Part shown: one piece after another, positions 7,879 to 16,938 of the stretch
How positions within the stretch are numbered: the stretch's first letter is position 1
How the letters are laid out: every line of letters starts with the position of its first letter
NCBI GenBank assembly: GCA_030149525.1
Contig: JASBRJ010000184.1
Coordinates: 1-64,000 of the forward strand
Direction of reading: 5' to 3'
Origin: a bacterium
GTDB lineage: Bacteria; Vulcanimicrobiota; Xenobia; Xenobiales; JADMJV01
DNA length: 64,000 nucleotides
Translations under genes and position numbers: made by a program
The notes under the pieces: generated by a model
What the model saw: the letters and a program-made list of their open reading frames with translations, nothing else
The model's database searches: none
Told to the model about the DNA's origin: nothing

Positions 7879-10800
7879 CTATCCTCTCACCACCGCTTCA
7901 AACGAGTCCGACAGTTTGGCAAACCAGCCCCGATTCTGCTCAAGCTCCGCGTCCGACTTCTCGGCCAGTCCATCCAGGGCCACGATAAGTTCAGAGATGC
8001 TCTTAGAGCGAGAGGCGGCTGTCTCCAATCGGAGTTTGATGCTTCTGGCCGCGTCCTTGACCACCTCGGGATACTGTCCCCGGCTCCATTCCGCCAGGAG
8101 GCCCTTCACACTTTTGACCACCGCATTCGGTTCGGTTGGGGAAATATCGGCGGTTGCGCCTACCAACCAGCGGGAGGCCTCTTGAGGGTCCAGAGTTCCG
8201 TTGAGCAGATCGGAGGCGATCTTCATGGAGAGAAGGAGCGCCGGACTAAGTTTGTCGGAAGACTGAGATCGGACAACGGCATCAGCCGAGCCTTTTGCCT
8301 CCAGAGCCACATTGAGTTGGGCGAACCCTTCCTCGAAGGGGCGTCGAGGTAGGCCTACCCTGGCGGCGGCGTTCAACACTGCCATTTGCCACTTTTTCGC
8401 ATCTTCGGGACGACTCTGTTGGAAAGCCTCCAGAGCTCGGGAACCTATTCCAACAAGGATGGACGACATACGCCAATAGGTTGGGGTGCGACGTGGCTGA
8501 CACAGAATGAGAGGCAACGCCTCCAGGAGCGAACGATGCTCCTCTCGACTCAGCTTCTCATTGCTAGGAAAGAGGGACCACAAGCGCTCTTCAAGCTCGG
8601 TCACCTGGCCCTTCCAGGCGTCGAGCCTTATCAGCATCTCTTCCAACTCTTGTCGAGCTTCCACTTCGCGCCGTATGTAGGTGAGGTCGCTTGCTAGAAA
8701 GAGATCCTGAATCTCCACCAGGGCAGCCGAGTATCGAGAGCCGGGGGATTGGGTTTCGCCGTCCCGGCTTTGCAGAATTCGGTCGAAGCGCAAGGCGGAG
8801 CCCACGGAATCATCTTCCAGAGCACAGATAGCGCCCACCACCAGAGCTCGAGCCTCTCCCTTCAGAGATGGTTCGGTGAGGAACTCCAGGTGCTCTTCCA
8901 CCAGAGTCATTCGTCGGGTCCAGCGGTTCAAGAGAGCGGTGACGCGGGGATTCCCCGTGGCCAGCTGCTTGATGTCGTCGCGTAGCTGATGAACCTCTTC
9001 CACCTTGAGATCATGCGGGAGTAAGGAGAGGAAGTGTCCTAAAACGGATGGTTCTGCGAAGCTCGATATGGAGTGAACCCACTGGGCGGAAACCCGGGAG
9101 GTGAACGTCTTGTTGCGGAGGGCTTCCGTAAGTTCCACCGTTGCCACCAGGTCGGCTCGTCGTTCTAGAAGATCCCAGCGGGCGAAGAATTCCACCGAGT
9201 CGGTGGATCTTGCCTGGCTTAGGGTCTCCATCTGCTCCTTTTCCAAGTCACCCCGCAGAGTGTCCGGTGCTGAGGAGAAGAGGGCTTTCAGCCGCTCGAA
9301 GGTGAGGCGTGAGTTCAGGCCCAGAAGCTGTTCCACGGCAATACCTTGCGCGGCGGGGGAATCGAACTCGCGGACCAAACAGATGTGGGGGCTAACGGCT
9401 TCGTTGAGGGCGTTTTCCCTTCTTTTGATGGAAGGTAATTGGCGCGCCATAGCGAGCTTGGCCGAGTCGGGATAACCGCTTTGAAGGGCCGCCGAGGTGA
9501 CATTTCGCAGCAGGTCGATACTCTTAATTTTGAGAGCGATATCAGAGGTGTCTTGAACCAGAATCTCTCCGTTGTACTTTCGCGTCAGGGCAACGATGGA
9601 GTCGAGGCTCTGAGCGCTCTGATAGGGGCAAAATTCGCGACGGAACCATTCGAAGGCGTCGTCTTCTCCGGTCAGCACGTCAATCAGTTGTCGACGACGA
9701 AGCCATCCAGTTTGACCCTGGCAGCGTTTCCACTGATCGGCAAACTCCGAAGCGCCCTGCTGGAACTGCTCCAGACGCTTCAGCGCGCTCTCCCAAAGTT
9801 GTCCTACTTCCGGCTCCAGGGCTCCGCCGAGCCGTTGGAGAGTTTCTCCTTGCTGGGGCAATAGACTCAGGACAGCTTTGCCGGCTTCGGCAGCTATGAA
9901 GGCCTGAGAGGGTAGTTTAAAGCGATCCGAGGTGGAAGCGGCTAGAAGTCCGGAGCCGATGACCTCGAGAAGGGTCTCACTCTCCAGTTCCAATCCCTCA
10001 CTTTTGAGGGCCTCGGCGAGGGTGGCTTCAATCTCTTCTCGCTCTTCTTGAAGGGCCAACCGGCCTTCGCAAAGAGTTGACAGCGTTTCTCGTAGTTGCT
10101 TGAGGTGTTGGCTCCACTGGGTATCGCCTTCGGAAATGAGGAATTGGAAGCCCTTGCTCAACTTCTGGGGGAAATCGAACTCTCTACAGATCTCCAGGGT
10201 AGACACCACGCAAGTGGCGGGAGGCAGTGTCCCTGCTTCGAGCTTGCAAAAGAGAGACCATGCCATAAGCGTCCGCCACTGTTCCTCCTCTACCGGAGAG
10301 GGGCTGAACAGGAAATCCTGGCTGTTAAGCTTTACAAAGAAACCGGAAATGACGGCACTGGATAAACCCTTTTCAAGGGCGGAGAGAAAGTAGCAGAACT
10401 CCTGAAGAAGAGGAGGGTCAAGGGAGGTCGAGCCCCAGTTCAAGAGAGCCGAAACGGCCTTGGAGGAGTCGCTGGTTCTTTCGCTTTCAATTTGAACGAG
10501 TTGCTCCAAGCTCTTGCTTAAGGCCTCAAGTCTTGACCAGGGGGCAGAGTTCTCACCCAACGGTTGATAGAGAGCCTTGAGAAGAGGAAGATACTCCGAG
10601 GGAAGAGAGGCGTGGTCCAGGCTTTCCAGGGCATTGCGAAGACGCAGAAGGCGAGTGTGCTCAAGCACAGATTGGATAATGGAAAGATCTCTCAAGGAGA
10701 GATAGTTTGAATCCATCTCCTCGCCTACCGCTTCTCTCAACTGGGAGAGGTAAAGTTCAAACCGGGCGAACTCTTGAGGTTTCAGCTTCCTGGTTTCCGA

Positions 10801-13182
10801 ATTGAGGCGATTGATGGTCCGCTTTGAGAGTTCGCTGCCGGCAAAGAAGGCACTGAGGCCGTCGGGTAAGGTTTCCAACAGGAAAGACTCTAGTTCCACT
10901 TTGGCCGAGATATCGGGACAAGGAACTCGATTCATATGATTTTGTAGGCGAGTCGAGAACGCTTTCTTGTGTTCGCTCTTGGCCATGCTGGAAGCGCCGC
11001 CTAGAGCAGAGACATCCTGTGGCGAGAGTTCTGAAGTTTCTCCTTCCGCGTCGAGGTAGACGGGGCTAAGGGTTCGGGCGAGCAAGGCCGTGGTGGTCTC
11101 GTCCAAAACCCGACCGGAGGCTTGAATCAAGGCTTCCGATGTTCTCCTGAAAAGTCCGGCCGGCCGATTCGCCACATATCTGTCCACCAGATTCCGCCAC
11201 TCCGCGGCGAACGCTTCCTGTGGATCTTTGATCTGAGGAGCCAGTGATTGAGAGAGTTTCCGCAGCGTGAAGGCACTGTCCCTGGCGCATTTGGCAAGGC
11301 CTTCCTCGCCGCCTGTGGTTCGCTTGTACTCGGGCATTTCGGAATACACCTCGGTGGCTGCCAGCAAACCTATTTCGGTAGAGGCGTCCCATAGGCCCTG
11401 ATGAAGCTTGAGGCGGGGAACCCAGCCGCTGAGGGCCTTCACATCGTTGCGCAAGGTCTCAGGCAGTGCGCTCTTTTGTATTTTTCGGAAGAACACAGAA
11501 AGCTGGTCGGAGTGTTGAGCGAACTGAAGATGGTTGAGAGCCCAACCAGCCGTCATTCGAACGGCTTGATCGGAATTTCCCCTGCAGTTCTCTAGAGTCA
11601 GTCGCTGAACTAGGCAGAGAAAAAGCGTTGCGTGTTGCTTGTTGGTGGGAAACTCTTGCAGGGCCTGACTGGCGGCTTCCAGATCGTTGACTCGTCGACT
11701 CAAGCTTGAGGCGCTCTCCTCGAGTGAGGCAAACACTTTTAAAGCGCTGCTGTCGGCGGCAAGATAGGGGATGGGTGAACTCTTTGTGAAGGCCGTCACG
11801 GTGCCCTTGATGGCAGGGATAAGCTTATCCCAGTCTGTTCCGTGGTAGAGGCCGTAACCGAAGAGGAAGTAGCTTGTGAAGTCTTCGATGGCATGATTGA
11901 GGTTGTTGGAAGAGTGGGCGATGGCAGCAGACGTCTTGAGAAGGTGCCAGACGTCTTCTTCCACCTGTAAATCCTCGTCCACGTCGGGAAGGGTGTCTTT
12001 GAGAGACTTCAACGTTTCGCTGCACAGATCAAATGTGTCCTCCTGCTTTGCCAGCCAGCTCTTTTTGAATTGCAGGCAACTGAGGAGCTGTTTGAGGGTG
12101 TCCTCAATCTTGTCCAACCAGTTCCGTTCCATGAGGGAACGAGAAGCGTTCACGATAAGACGGCTCAGGATGTGAAAGTCGTCGGGAGAGATTCCGCCGA
12201 GGGGGCGCTCGTCGTTCATGATGGTTCGGCAGAGGACGCTTGAAGACTTTCCCGTGGACCGTTGCAAGACATCGGCGAGAAGACACTGGATGAGGAGTTC
12301 CCATTCGAATTTGAGGTGAGGGAAGTTCTTTTCACCTAGCATGCTCACGGCAATCTTTTCCAGATTCCGGAGATATTCACTGGCGAAAGACAGCTGGCCG
12401 AGCGTCTGGCTCAAGTTGATCGTGTAGCGAGAGAAGAACTGGGCCGACTCGGGACCGACCGTTTTGTAGATGGATTGCTCTACCGAGGCCACCAAAAAGG
12501 ACCACTGACCCAAATCAAGCTCGAAGCGAGCCCCCACTTCTCTGAGCCAGATAAGGCAGTGAAGAAGTGGGAGTTCTTCGGTTTGCGGTTGCTTCTGTAT
12601 CCGGCAACTCTGCTTGAGATAGGACTCCAGGCTCGAGGTCATGAGTTTTTGGAAGTCTTCGGACGGGTCCTGGCCCTCTGATTTTAAGTAGATGGAAAAG
12701 CCCTTGCTCGCCTCCTCGGCAACCTGAGAGGCGACGTTTTGGATAAGAGTCGCTTGACGAACCCGCTGGGCATACTCGAAGAGGGCCTCCAGAGTCTGGC
12801 TGAAAGGGAGAGCCAGAAAGGTGGGAAGAGTTTCCGCACTCGCCAGGGTTAAGGTGTGAATCGCGTCCGGACCATCCGACCGACCTTCCAGGAGTGCTGC
12901 GAATTCGGAATACGCTTCGGAGTCGGACTCTCCCACTTTCCCCAGCAGGGTTGGAACGAGGAGCTTTCGCGCTTGGGAAAGGATGTCCGACAGGAGACCT
13001 TCCTCGAAATCGCCTGAGATTCGCTCGGCAACATCCAGGATCTGGCTATCGTATTTCTCGATCTTTTTGTCCAACGAGGACAGCCCTGCGCCTTCCCTGT
13101 CGGTATCAGGTCCTCGTCCCCCTAGAAGAGCTGATAGGCCAACCGAGACTTCAGTATCGAGCTCGAATTCGTGAAATTGCAT
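7879..13182 (-). CDS. Giant alpha-helical protein (1767 residues), unknown function
   Basis: 1767 residues with no signal peptide, no membrane segment and no domain I can name. Almost the whole length reads as amphipathic helices of 15-30 residues joined by short loops, resembling a helical-repeat scaffold. One stretch, KCARDSAFTLRKLSQSL at residues 631-647 (Cys632), resembles the C-x-R-D-x4-LR helix of phycobiliproteins and the KCPRD helix of the globin-like protein encoded upstream; other segments such as LFRRTSEALIQASGRVLDE are vaguely alike. This might mean diverged globin-like units, but is weak evidence. It lies between the DUF3386 gene (13 bases) and the reductase-like gene (2 bases), so it belongs to the operon. 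A scaffold for the cluster proteins is my inference. Confidence 0.85.
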   Translation of the reverse strand: MQFHEFELDTEVSVGLSALLGGRGPDTDREGAGLSSLDKKIEKYDSQILDVAERISGDFEEGLLSDILSQARKLLVPTLLGKVGESDSEAYSEFAALLEGRSDGPDAIHTLTLASAETLPTFLALPFSQTLEALFEYAQRVRQATLIQNVASQVAEEASKGFSIYLKSEGQDPSEDFQKLMTSSLESYLKQSCRIQKQPQTEELPLLHCLIWLREVGARFELDLGQWSFLVASVEQSIYKTVGPESAQFFSRYTINLSQTLGQLSFASEYLRNLEKIAVSMLGEKNFPHLKFEWELLIQCLLADVLQRSTGKSSSVLCRTIMNDERPLGGISPDDFHILSRLIVNASRSLMERNWLDKIEDTLKQLLSCLQFKKSWLAKQEDTFDLCSETLKSLKDTLPDVDEDLQVEEDVWHLLKTSAAIAHSSNNLNHAIEDFTSYFLFGYGLYHGTDWDKLIPAIKGTVTAFTKSSPIPYLAADSSALKVFASLEESASSLSRRVNDLEAASQALQEFPTNKQHATLFLCLVQRLTLENCRGNSDQAVRMTAGWALNHLQFAQHSDQLSVFFRKIQKSALPETLRNDVKALSGWVPRLKLHQGLWDASTEIGLLAATEVYSEMPEYKRTTGGEEGLAKCARDSAFTLRKLSQSLAPQIKDPQEAFAAEWRNLVDRYVANRPAGLFRRTSEALIQASGRVLDETTTALLARTLSPVYLDAEGETSELSPQDVSALGGASSMAKSEHKKAFSTRLQNHMNRVPCPDISAKVELESFLLETLPDGLSAFFAGSELSKRTINRLNSETRKLKPQEFARFELYLSQLREAVGEEMDSNYLSLRDLSIIQSVLEHTRLLRLRNALESLDHASLPSEYLPLLKALYQPLGENSAPWSRLEALSKSLEQLVQIESERTSDSSKAVSALLNWGSTSLDPPLLQEFCYFLSALEKGLSSAVISGFFVKLNSQDFLFSPSPVEEEQWRTLMAWSLFCKLEAGTLPPATCVVSTLEICREFDFPQKLSKGFQFLISEGDTQWSQHLKQLRETLSTLCEGRLALQEEREEIEATLAEALKSEGLELESETLLEVIGSGLLAASTSDRFKLPSQAFIAAEAGKAVLSLLPQQGETLQRLGGALEPEVGQLWESALKRLEQFQQGASEFADQWKRCQGQTGWLRRRQLIDVLTGEDDAFEWFRREFCPYQSAQSLDSIVALTRKYNGEILVQDTSDIALKIKSIDLLRNVTSAALQSGYPDSAKLAMARQLPSIKRRENALNEAVSPHICLVREFDSPAAQGIAVEQLLGLNSRLTFERLKALFSSAPDTLRGDLEKEQMETLSQARSTDSVEFFARWDLLERRADLVATVELTEALRNKTFTSRVSAQWVHSISSFAEPSVLGHFLSLLPHDLKVEEVHQLRDDIKQLATGNPRVTALLNRWTRRMTLVEEHLEFLTEPSLKGEARALVVGAICALEDDSVGSALRFDRILQSRDGETQSPGSRYSAALVEIQDLFLASDLTYIRREVEARQELEEMLIRLDAWKGQVTELEERLWSLFPSNEKLSREEHRSLLEALPLILCQPRRTPTYWRMSSILVGIGSRALEAFQQSRPEDAKKWQMAVLNAAARVGLPRRPFEEGFAQLNVALEAKGSADAVVRSQSSDKLSPALLLSMKIASDLLNGTLDPQEASRWLVGATADISPTEPNAVVKSVKGLLAEWSRGQYPEVVKDAARSIKLRLETAASRSKSISELIVALDGLAEKSDAELEQNRGWFAKLSDSFEAVVRG

Positions 13183-13195
13183 AACGACCGACTCC

Positions 13196-13924
13196 TTAAA
13201 TCGATGGTGAGGTTAAGAGTTCAAAATTTCGGAACTTGAGCTGACGGATAGAAAGACTCTCCTGGCTTAAGTCTTGAGCGATGGACACTCTTCGTTCGGC
13301 TGGGAGGGCGATACCGCCGATCATCTCATAAGCGTCGCGATAGGTTTCTGTCTTGGTCAGTCGTCCGCTGTCTTTGGCCCAGTAGAAAGCCGTGTAATCG
13401 GCGGCTGCATAGGCCGGTCGACCTGGAGTTCCAAAATTGTGGTGAGAATCGATGTTGATAATAAAAGTGGTATTCCCGTAGGAACGCCCGATCTGCATGA
13501 TCTTCTCGTCTCGGATCCTGTAGAAACTCCCCATTTTGTCTCCCACAAAGATGATCTTCTGCCCGTAGATGGGGTCGTAGTCTCCCATCTCGCAGCCTGT
13601 TTTTGAGGCTATCTTGCTCCGTTCAGGGGCCTCTCGATGGGAGAGCAGTTCCTCCAGTTGGAATCTCATCCAACGGTTGTCGAATTCTTGCTCCCACTTC
13701 ACCTCGATTCTTCGACTCTCCGAAGCACGGAAATGACCCTGGTAGACCTGGCCGTCCATGGTGAAGGTGAGGTCGGCGGTGAAGCCCTCAAAGAATCGAG
13801 GCCAGTGATAAATGTGTCGGCGGGCGGAGGCTAGAAGCTCGTTAGCTTTTTCGTCTCCCGCAAAAACGGCCTCGTTCGCGACCTCATTTGCCGCATTTTC
13901 TACAAAGACGCTGGTACTTGCCAT
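13196..13924 (-). CDS. DUF3386 family protein
   Basis: 242 residues. After about 30 variable residues the sequence follows the DUF3386 pattern known mainly from cyanobacteria and plastid lineages: a helix with an aromatic run (HIYHWPRFFEGFTADLTF), a strand with a G-x-Y-x-G turn, a HR-x segment (LLSHREAPERSK), D-x-x-G-x-x-I-x-V-GD-x-MGS-x-YR (IFVGDKMGSFYRIRDEKI), Q-x-x-R-x-x-G, and FIINIDSHHNFGTPG. The molecular function of DUF3386 is not known. It overlaps the end of the upstream 206-residue gene by 25 bases. Finding it in the same operon as a phycobilisome-like globin and V4R proteins strengthens the cyanobacterial parallel. Confidence 0.8.
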   Translation of the reverse strand: MASTSVFVENAANEVANEAVFAGDEKANELLASARRHIYHWPRFFEGFTADLTFTMDGQVYQGHFRASESRRIEVKWEQEFDNRWMRFQLEELLSHREAPERSKIASKTGCEMGDYDPIYGQKIIFVGDKMGSFYRIRDEKIMQIGRSYGNTTFIINIDSHHNFGTPGRPAYAAADYTAFYWAKDSGRLTKTETYRDAYEMIGGIALPAERRVSIAQDLSQESLSIRQLKFRNFELLTSPSI

Positions 13925-14520
13925 GGTAGTCCTTTCGGGAGAGTCCAGCTCTCCAGTTTGAAGTGGGGTTGAAATATTTCGATGATGGCGTCGGTTCTGT
14001 CGTCGGCAGGTGTCGTGTCGTCCTGGTAGAGGTAGAAGCCCCCGAGTTTCGGGTTTTCTACTTCCAGGCGTTCGGCGGCATACTCAAACAGTTCGAGATG
14101 GCTGTTACTGAGCATGTCCGAGGTGTTCCAAAAGAATGTGAGCCGGCTCTCCTCGTTGAGAACGGGAAGATCTTGTTCCAGTCGTTCCAGAAGGAGAAGG
14201 GGAAGCAGCCTAACGCCTGGATTCGAGGCCGAGTCTCGGAGTAGGTTCTCCAGGATTTCCTGGCAGCCTGACTGGAGACTCCAGTCGGAAAGGAGCTTGA
14301 CGTTCTCTAGGCCTTCAATGGAAGGGGCTTGCTCTCCACTGAGATAGTTGAGCATGTCGTTTTGTGAGGGATCGAGTCCCAGGGAAAGAGCGGCCGACGG
14401 GTCGGCACCCGGGAGAACCAAGAGCAGAGGCTGCTCGCGATTTTCACTCCGACCATGGAAGTCAACGGCCAAGCGAACGGCATCGAGGCTTCGATGGCAA
14501 ATAAAGAAGTCTTGAGTCAT
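13900..14520 (-). CDS. Protein of unknown function
   Basis: 206 residues, soluble, no signal peptide. The N-terminus alternates strands and helices (DFFICHRSLDAVRLAVDF, QPLLLVLPGAD, LENVKLLSDWS), suggesting an alpha/beta fold loosely like a receiver or sensory domain, but I do not recognise a family and see no catalytic motif. Its ATG overlaps the kinase stop codon (ATGA) and its 3' end overlaps the DUF3386 start by 25 bases, so translation is tightly coupled to both neighbours and it is surely part of the operon. Confidence 0.7.
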   Translation of the reverse strand: MTQDFFICHRSLDAVRLAVDFHGRSENREQPLLLVLPGADPSAALSLGLDPSQNDMLNYLSGEQAPSIEGLENVKLLSDWSLQSGCQEILENLLRDSASNPGVRLLPLLLLERLEQDLPVLNEESRLTFFWNTSDMLSNSHLELFEYAAERLEVENPKLGGFYLYQDDTTPADDRTDAIIEIFQPHFKLESWTLPKGLPWQVPASL

Positions 14521-16277
14521 GACGCCCGCCTTTCAGTGTTGTCGACGGAGCCCTCACTGGTCACAACGACCTCCGTGAATCTCTGGCTCTGGAGTATGGC
14601 GATGAGCTGCCGACTCTGGTAATTCCAGGCCGCATCCAGGGGAGTCCCTCTGGTGGAGTGACAAGCTTCGTGTTCTCCTTCGAGACTGGAAGTCACGATT
14701 CTGTCTTCATACCGTTGTATTAAAAGATCTCCTTGAAAACGTGCCCCCAGGAGGCCCGGCTCAAGAGTTTTCATAACTTCCCACTCATCATTTTTTTTCA
14801 GCCTGATAAGCGCAGGCTCTTCACCTTGGGAGGTGGCGAATGTGGCCACGATAGGGCCTTGGGCGGTCATGGTGCAGCAAAGGGCCGGCGCCGGAAGAGG
14901 TATCCGCCGATGGGATGTCTCGGCCGAGCCGGTGTGACACAGTAAGAGACTGGGTTGGGAAGGTCCGCTGGTGGCCAGAAAGCCCTCCTCCCAAAGAGCG
15001 ACGGCAGGATCCAGGAAGTAGTTTCCCAGCGGGAGACTAACCACGAGATCGCCGAAGGTGGTGGTCAGCTTAACGTTTTTGCAGTCGGCGAGGAGAAGTG
15101 TTCTGCTCCGGGGGCAATAATCCAGAGCTCGTATTCTCGAAAGAGGTCGGAAAAGCGGTGTCCATCGACCTTCTGATGAAAGGTGGCCCACCCAGCTGGG
15201 GCAGGCGACGTAGACACTTCCGTCCGGTTGCGGCGAGGACACCGAGAGAGCGGGTTCTAGGAGCCGGTTTGGGCTGAGTCGGGATTGGGAGCCGCTCAGC
15301 AGGTCGGTTCCGTTGCGATGGGCCAGCAAGAAGTCTCCCGAGGCAAGGGGAAAACAGCGTGTCGCCCCGGGAACCGGCAAGCGGAGGAGAGTTTTCTTGG
15401 TTGGGTTTCTCACATAATCCAGCTCGAACCATTCCCACCTTTTGCAGGAAGGTGCAATCGGTTTGTCTTTAACCAGGCAACGGAGAAGGACCAGGGCGGC
15501 TTCGGCATCTTCAGGGCGTTGGTAAGGATCTTTCTTGAGAAGCGCCTGGCAAAACTCTCTAATTTTCTCGTCCTGGATGAGGTCGAAGTCGGGTTCGACA
15601 TTAAGGTGCTGGCTGAACAGATGAGAGGTATCGCCTTCGAACAGAAAGTGACCGGTGACCAGTTCAAAGAGTATGGCCCCCACAGAATAGAGGTCGCTTG
15701 AGGGCGTGACTTTATCGTAGAATTGCTCGGGCGCCATATACATGGGAGAGCCCTGGCTCTTGGTGGTATCTCCTTTCCCGGCTCTCACACTCACGTCAAA
15801 GTCGGTGATTTTCAGGATTTGGTCCGAGAGTTTGACCAGTTCGGAATCCTCTTCCCTGGGAAAGAGGAGCACATTCTCTGGTTTGAGATCACAGTGGATG
15901 ACGCCCTCGGCGTGGAGATGGGCGAGCCCCTCCAGAACCTGCTCGACGGCCGCAAGAGCTTCCTGGGAAGAAACCTGTTTTTCACGATTGAGAAAATCAC
16001 GCAGGCTCCCGTTGCGGGCATACTCCATGACCAGGTAGCTCCGACGGTACCCTCCGTAGATCAGATTCAGGCAGGTGACAAGGTTGGGGTGTCGTGTGGA
16101 AAACAGGAAAGAGAGTTCTTGCAAGATGCGGCTAAAGGGGGTCTCTCCACCGGGGTATTCCTTGATGGCCACGTCTTCGCCGGAGAGGCGATGTTTGGCC
16201 CTGTAGACCAGGCCTGTGGAGCCGGACCCGGCCAGCCCTAACACCTGATATTCCTTATCGATTTCCTGGCAATCCAT
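14517..16277 (-). CDS. Atypical Ser/Thr protein kinase with propeller-like C-terminal half
   Basis: 586 residues from the ATG at 16277, one base after the V4R stop; upstream in-frame starts run through the V4R gene and are rejected. Residues 10-290 are a kinase domain: AGSGSTGLVY loop, Lys39 in AIK, Glu54 in the C helix, catalytic loop HCDLKPEN (Asp130, Asn135), then ITDFDV where DFG is expected (Asp159 kept, Gly replaced by Asp) and MAPEQ. It is a non-RD kinase with an altered magnesium loop, so activity is uncertain. Residues about 300-586 are strand-rich, resembling a beta-propeller. Its position after two V4R genes parallels SpkG (Slr0152) at the end of the Synechocystis slr0144-slr0152 operon. 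Confidence 0.88.
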   Translation of the reverse strand: MDCQEIDKEYQVLGLAGSGSTGLVYRAKHRLSGEDVAIKEYPGGETPFSRILQELSFLFSTRHPNLVTCLNLIYGGYRRSYLVMEYARNGSLRDFLNREKQVSSQEALAAVEQVLEGLAHLHAEGVIHCDLKPENVLLFPREEDSELVKLSDQILKITDFDVSVRAGKGDTTKSQGSPMYMAPEQFYDKVTPSSDLYSVGAILFELVTGHFLFEGDTSHLFSQHLNVEPDFDLIQDEKIREFCQALLKKDPYQRPEDAEAALVLLRCLVKDKPIAPSCKRWEWFELDYVRNPTKKTLLRLPVPGATRCFPLASGDFLLAHRNGTDLLSGSQSRLSPNRLLEPALSVSSPQPDGSVYVACPSWVGHLSSEGRWTPLFRPLSRIRALDYCPRSRTLLLADCKNVKLTTTFGDLVVSLPLGNYFLDPAVALWEEGFLATSGPSQPSLLLCHTGSAETSHRRIPLPAPALCCTMTAQGPIVATFATSQGEEPALIRLKKNDEWEVMKTLEPGLLGARFQGDLLIQRYEDRIVTSSLEGEHEACHSTRGTPLDAAWNYQSRQLIAILQSQRFTEVVVTSEGSVDNTERRAS

Positions 16278-16278
16278 A

Positions 16279-16938
16279 CTAGATTTGATCCACGACCTGT
16301 TGGTGAGTGGAGCCGGACTCCACAAGATCGAGGGCCTTATCGACCCTCTCCGCCGAAGTGATGACGAATCGGCTTTGTTCGTGACCAAGGCTTGCACACT
16401 GGGTTTGGATGCAATCAAGCTCCTGGTCCGATACGAATGAGAACAAAGAAGACAGAATTCCTGAAATCATGTGGTCCACCATTTCGTTCTCTTCTTTTTC
16501 TTTGATGACTTCGGCAAAGATCGAATGGCTCAAGGAGGCTTCTACCAGGCCTCTGGACTGGGCTTTAGACACGTCCAGTTCGAGCACGCCCCAACCGTGA
16601 AAGCAGAAGTATTCGGTGACGAAGAGAAGATACTCTTGAAGGGGAAGATCGACATAGGACTTGCCCAGGACAATGTCCGATTCCCGCACCAGTTTGCGGG
16701 CTAGACGTGTTCCCCAAACCTGGCCGCAGGTTTTCATCAAGAGGCCCCATGCCGGACCGGCCTCCTCCAAGATAGCGTTGTAAACACCCAGCAAGAGGTC
16801 GGTGGACAGGAGGCAAACCCGTCCTTTCGCTTTGTTGGTGACCACGCCCTCACGAAGATCGGCCAGAATGTTATCGAGGCTGAAAAGTTTGTCTAATTCC
16901 ATGCCGTGAATAAGGCGTTCGGCTGTCATGGTTGTCAT
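16279..16938 (-). CDS. V4R-domain (4-vinyl reductase-like) protein 1
   Basis: 219 residues. The C-terminal half has the V4R pattern: a helix leading to ISGILSSLFSFVSDQELDCIQTQCASLGHEQSRFVIT, matching the usual G-x-x-x-G-x-x-x...E...C-x-x-x-G-x-x-C-x-F layout though the last Cys is Ser here. V4R domains are small-molecule binding modules first noted in the BchJ-type 4-vinyl reductase context; they do not prove chlorophyll synthesis. Cyanobacterial V4R proteins Slr0144/Slr0147 sit in a similar operon and are thought to bind tetrapyrrole-like ligands. The ATG overlaps the stop of the globin-like gene by one base (TAATG). Its stop is followed at once by the kinase start, so the three are coupled. 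Confidence 0.8.
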   Translation of the reverse strand: MTTMTAERLIHGMELDKLFSLDNILADLREGVVTNKAKGRVCLLSTDLLLGVYNAILEEAGPAWGLLMKTCGQVWGTRLARKLVRESDIVLGKSYVDLPLQEYLLFVTEYFCFHGWGVLELDVSKAQSRGLVEASLSHSIFAEVIKEKEENEMVDHMISGILSSLFSFVSDQELDCIQTQCASLGHEQSRFVITSAERVDKALDLVESGSTHQQVVDQI

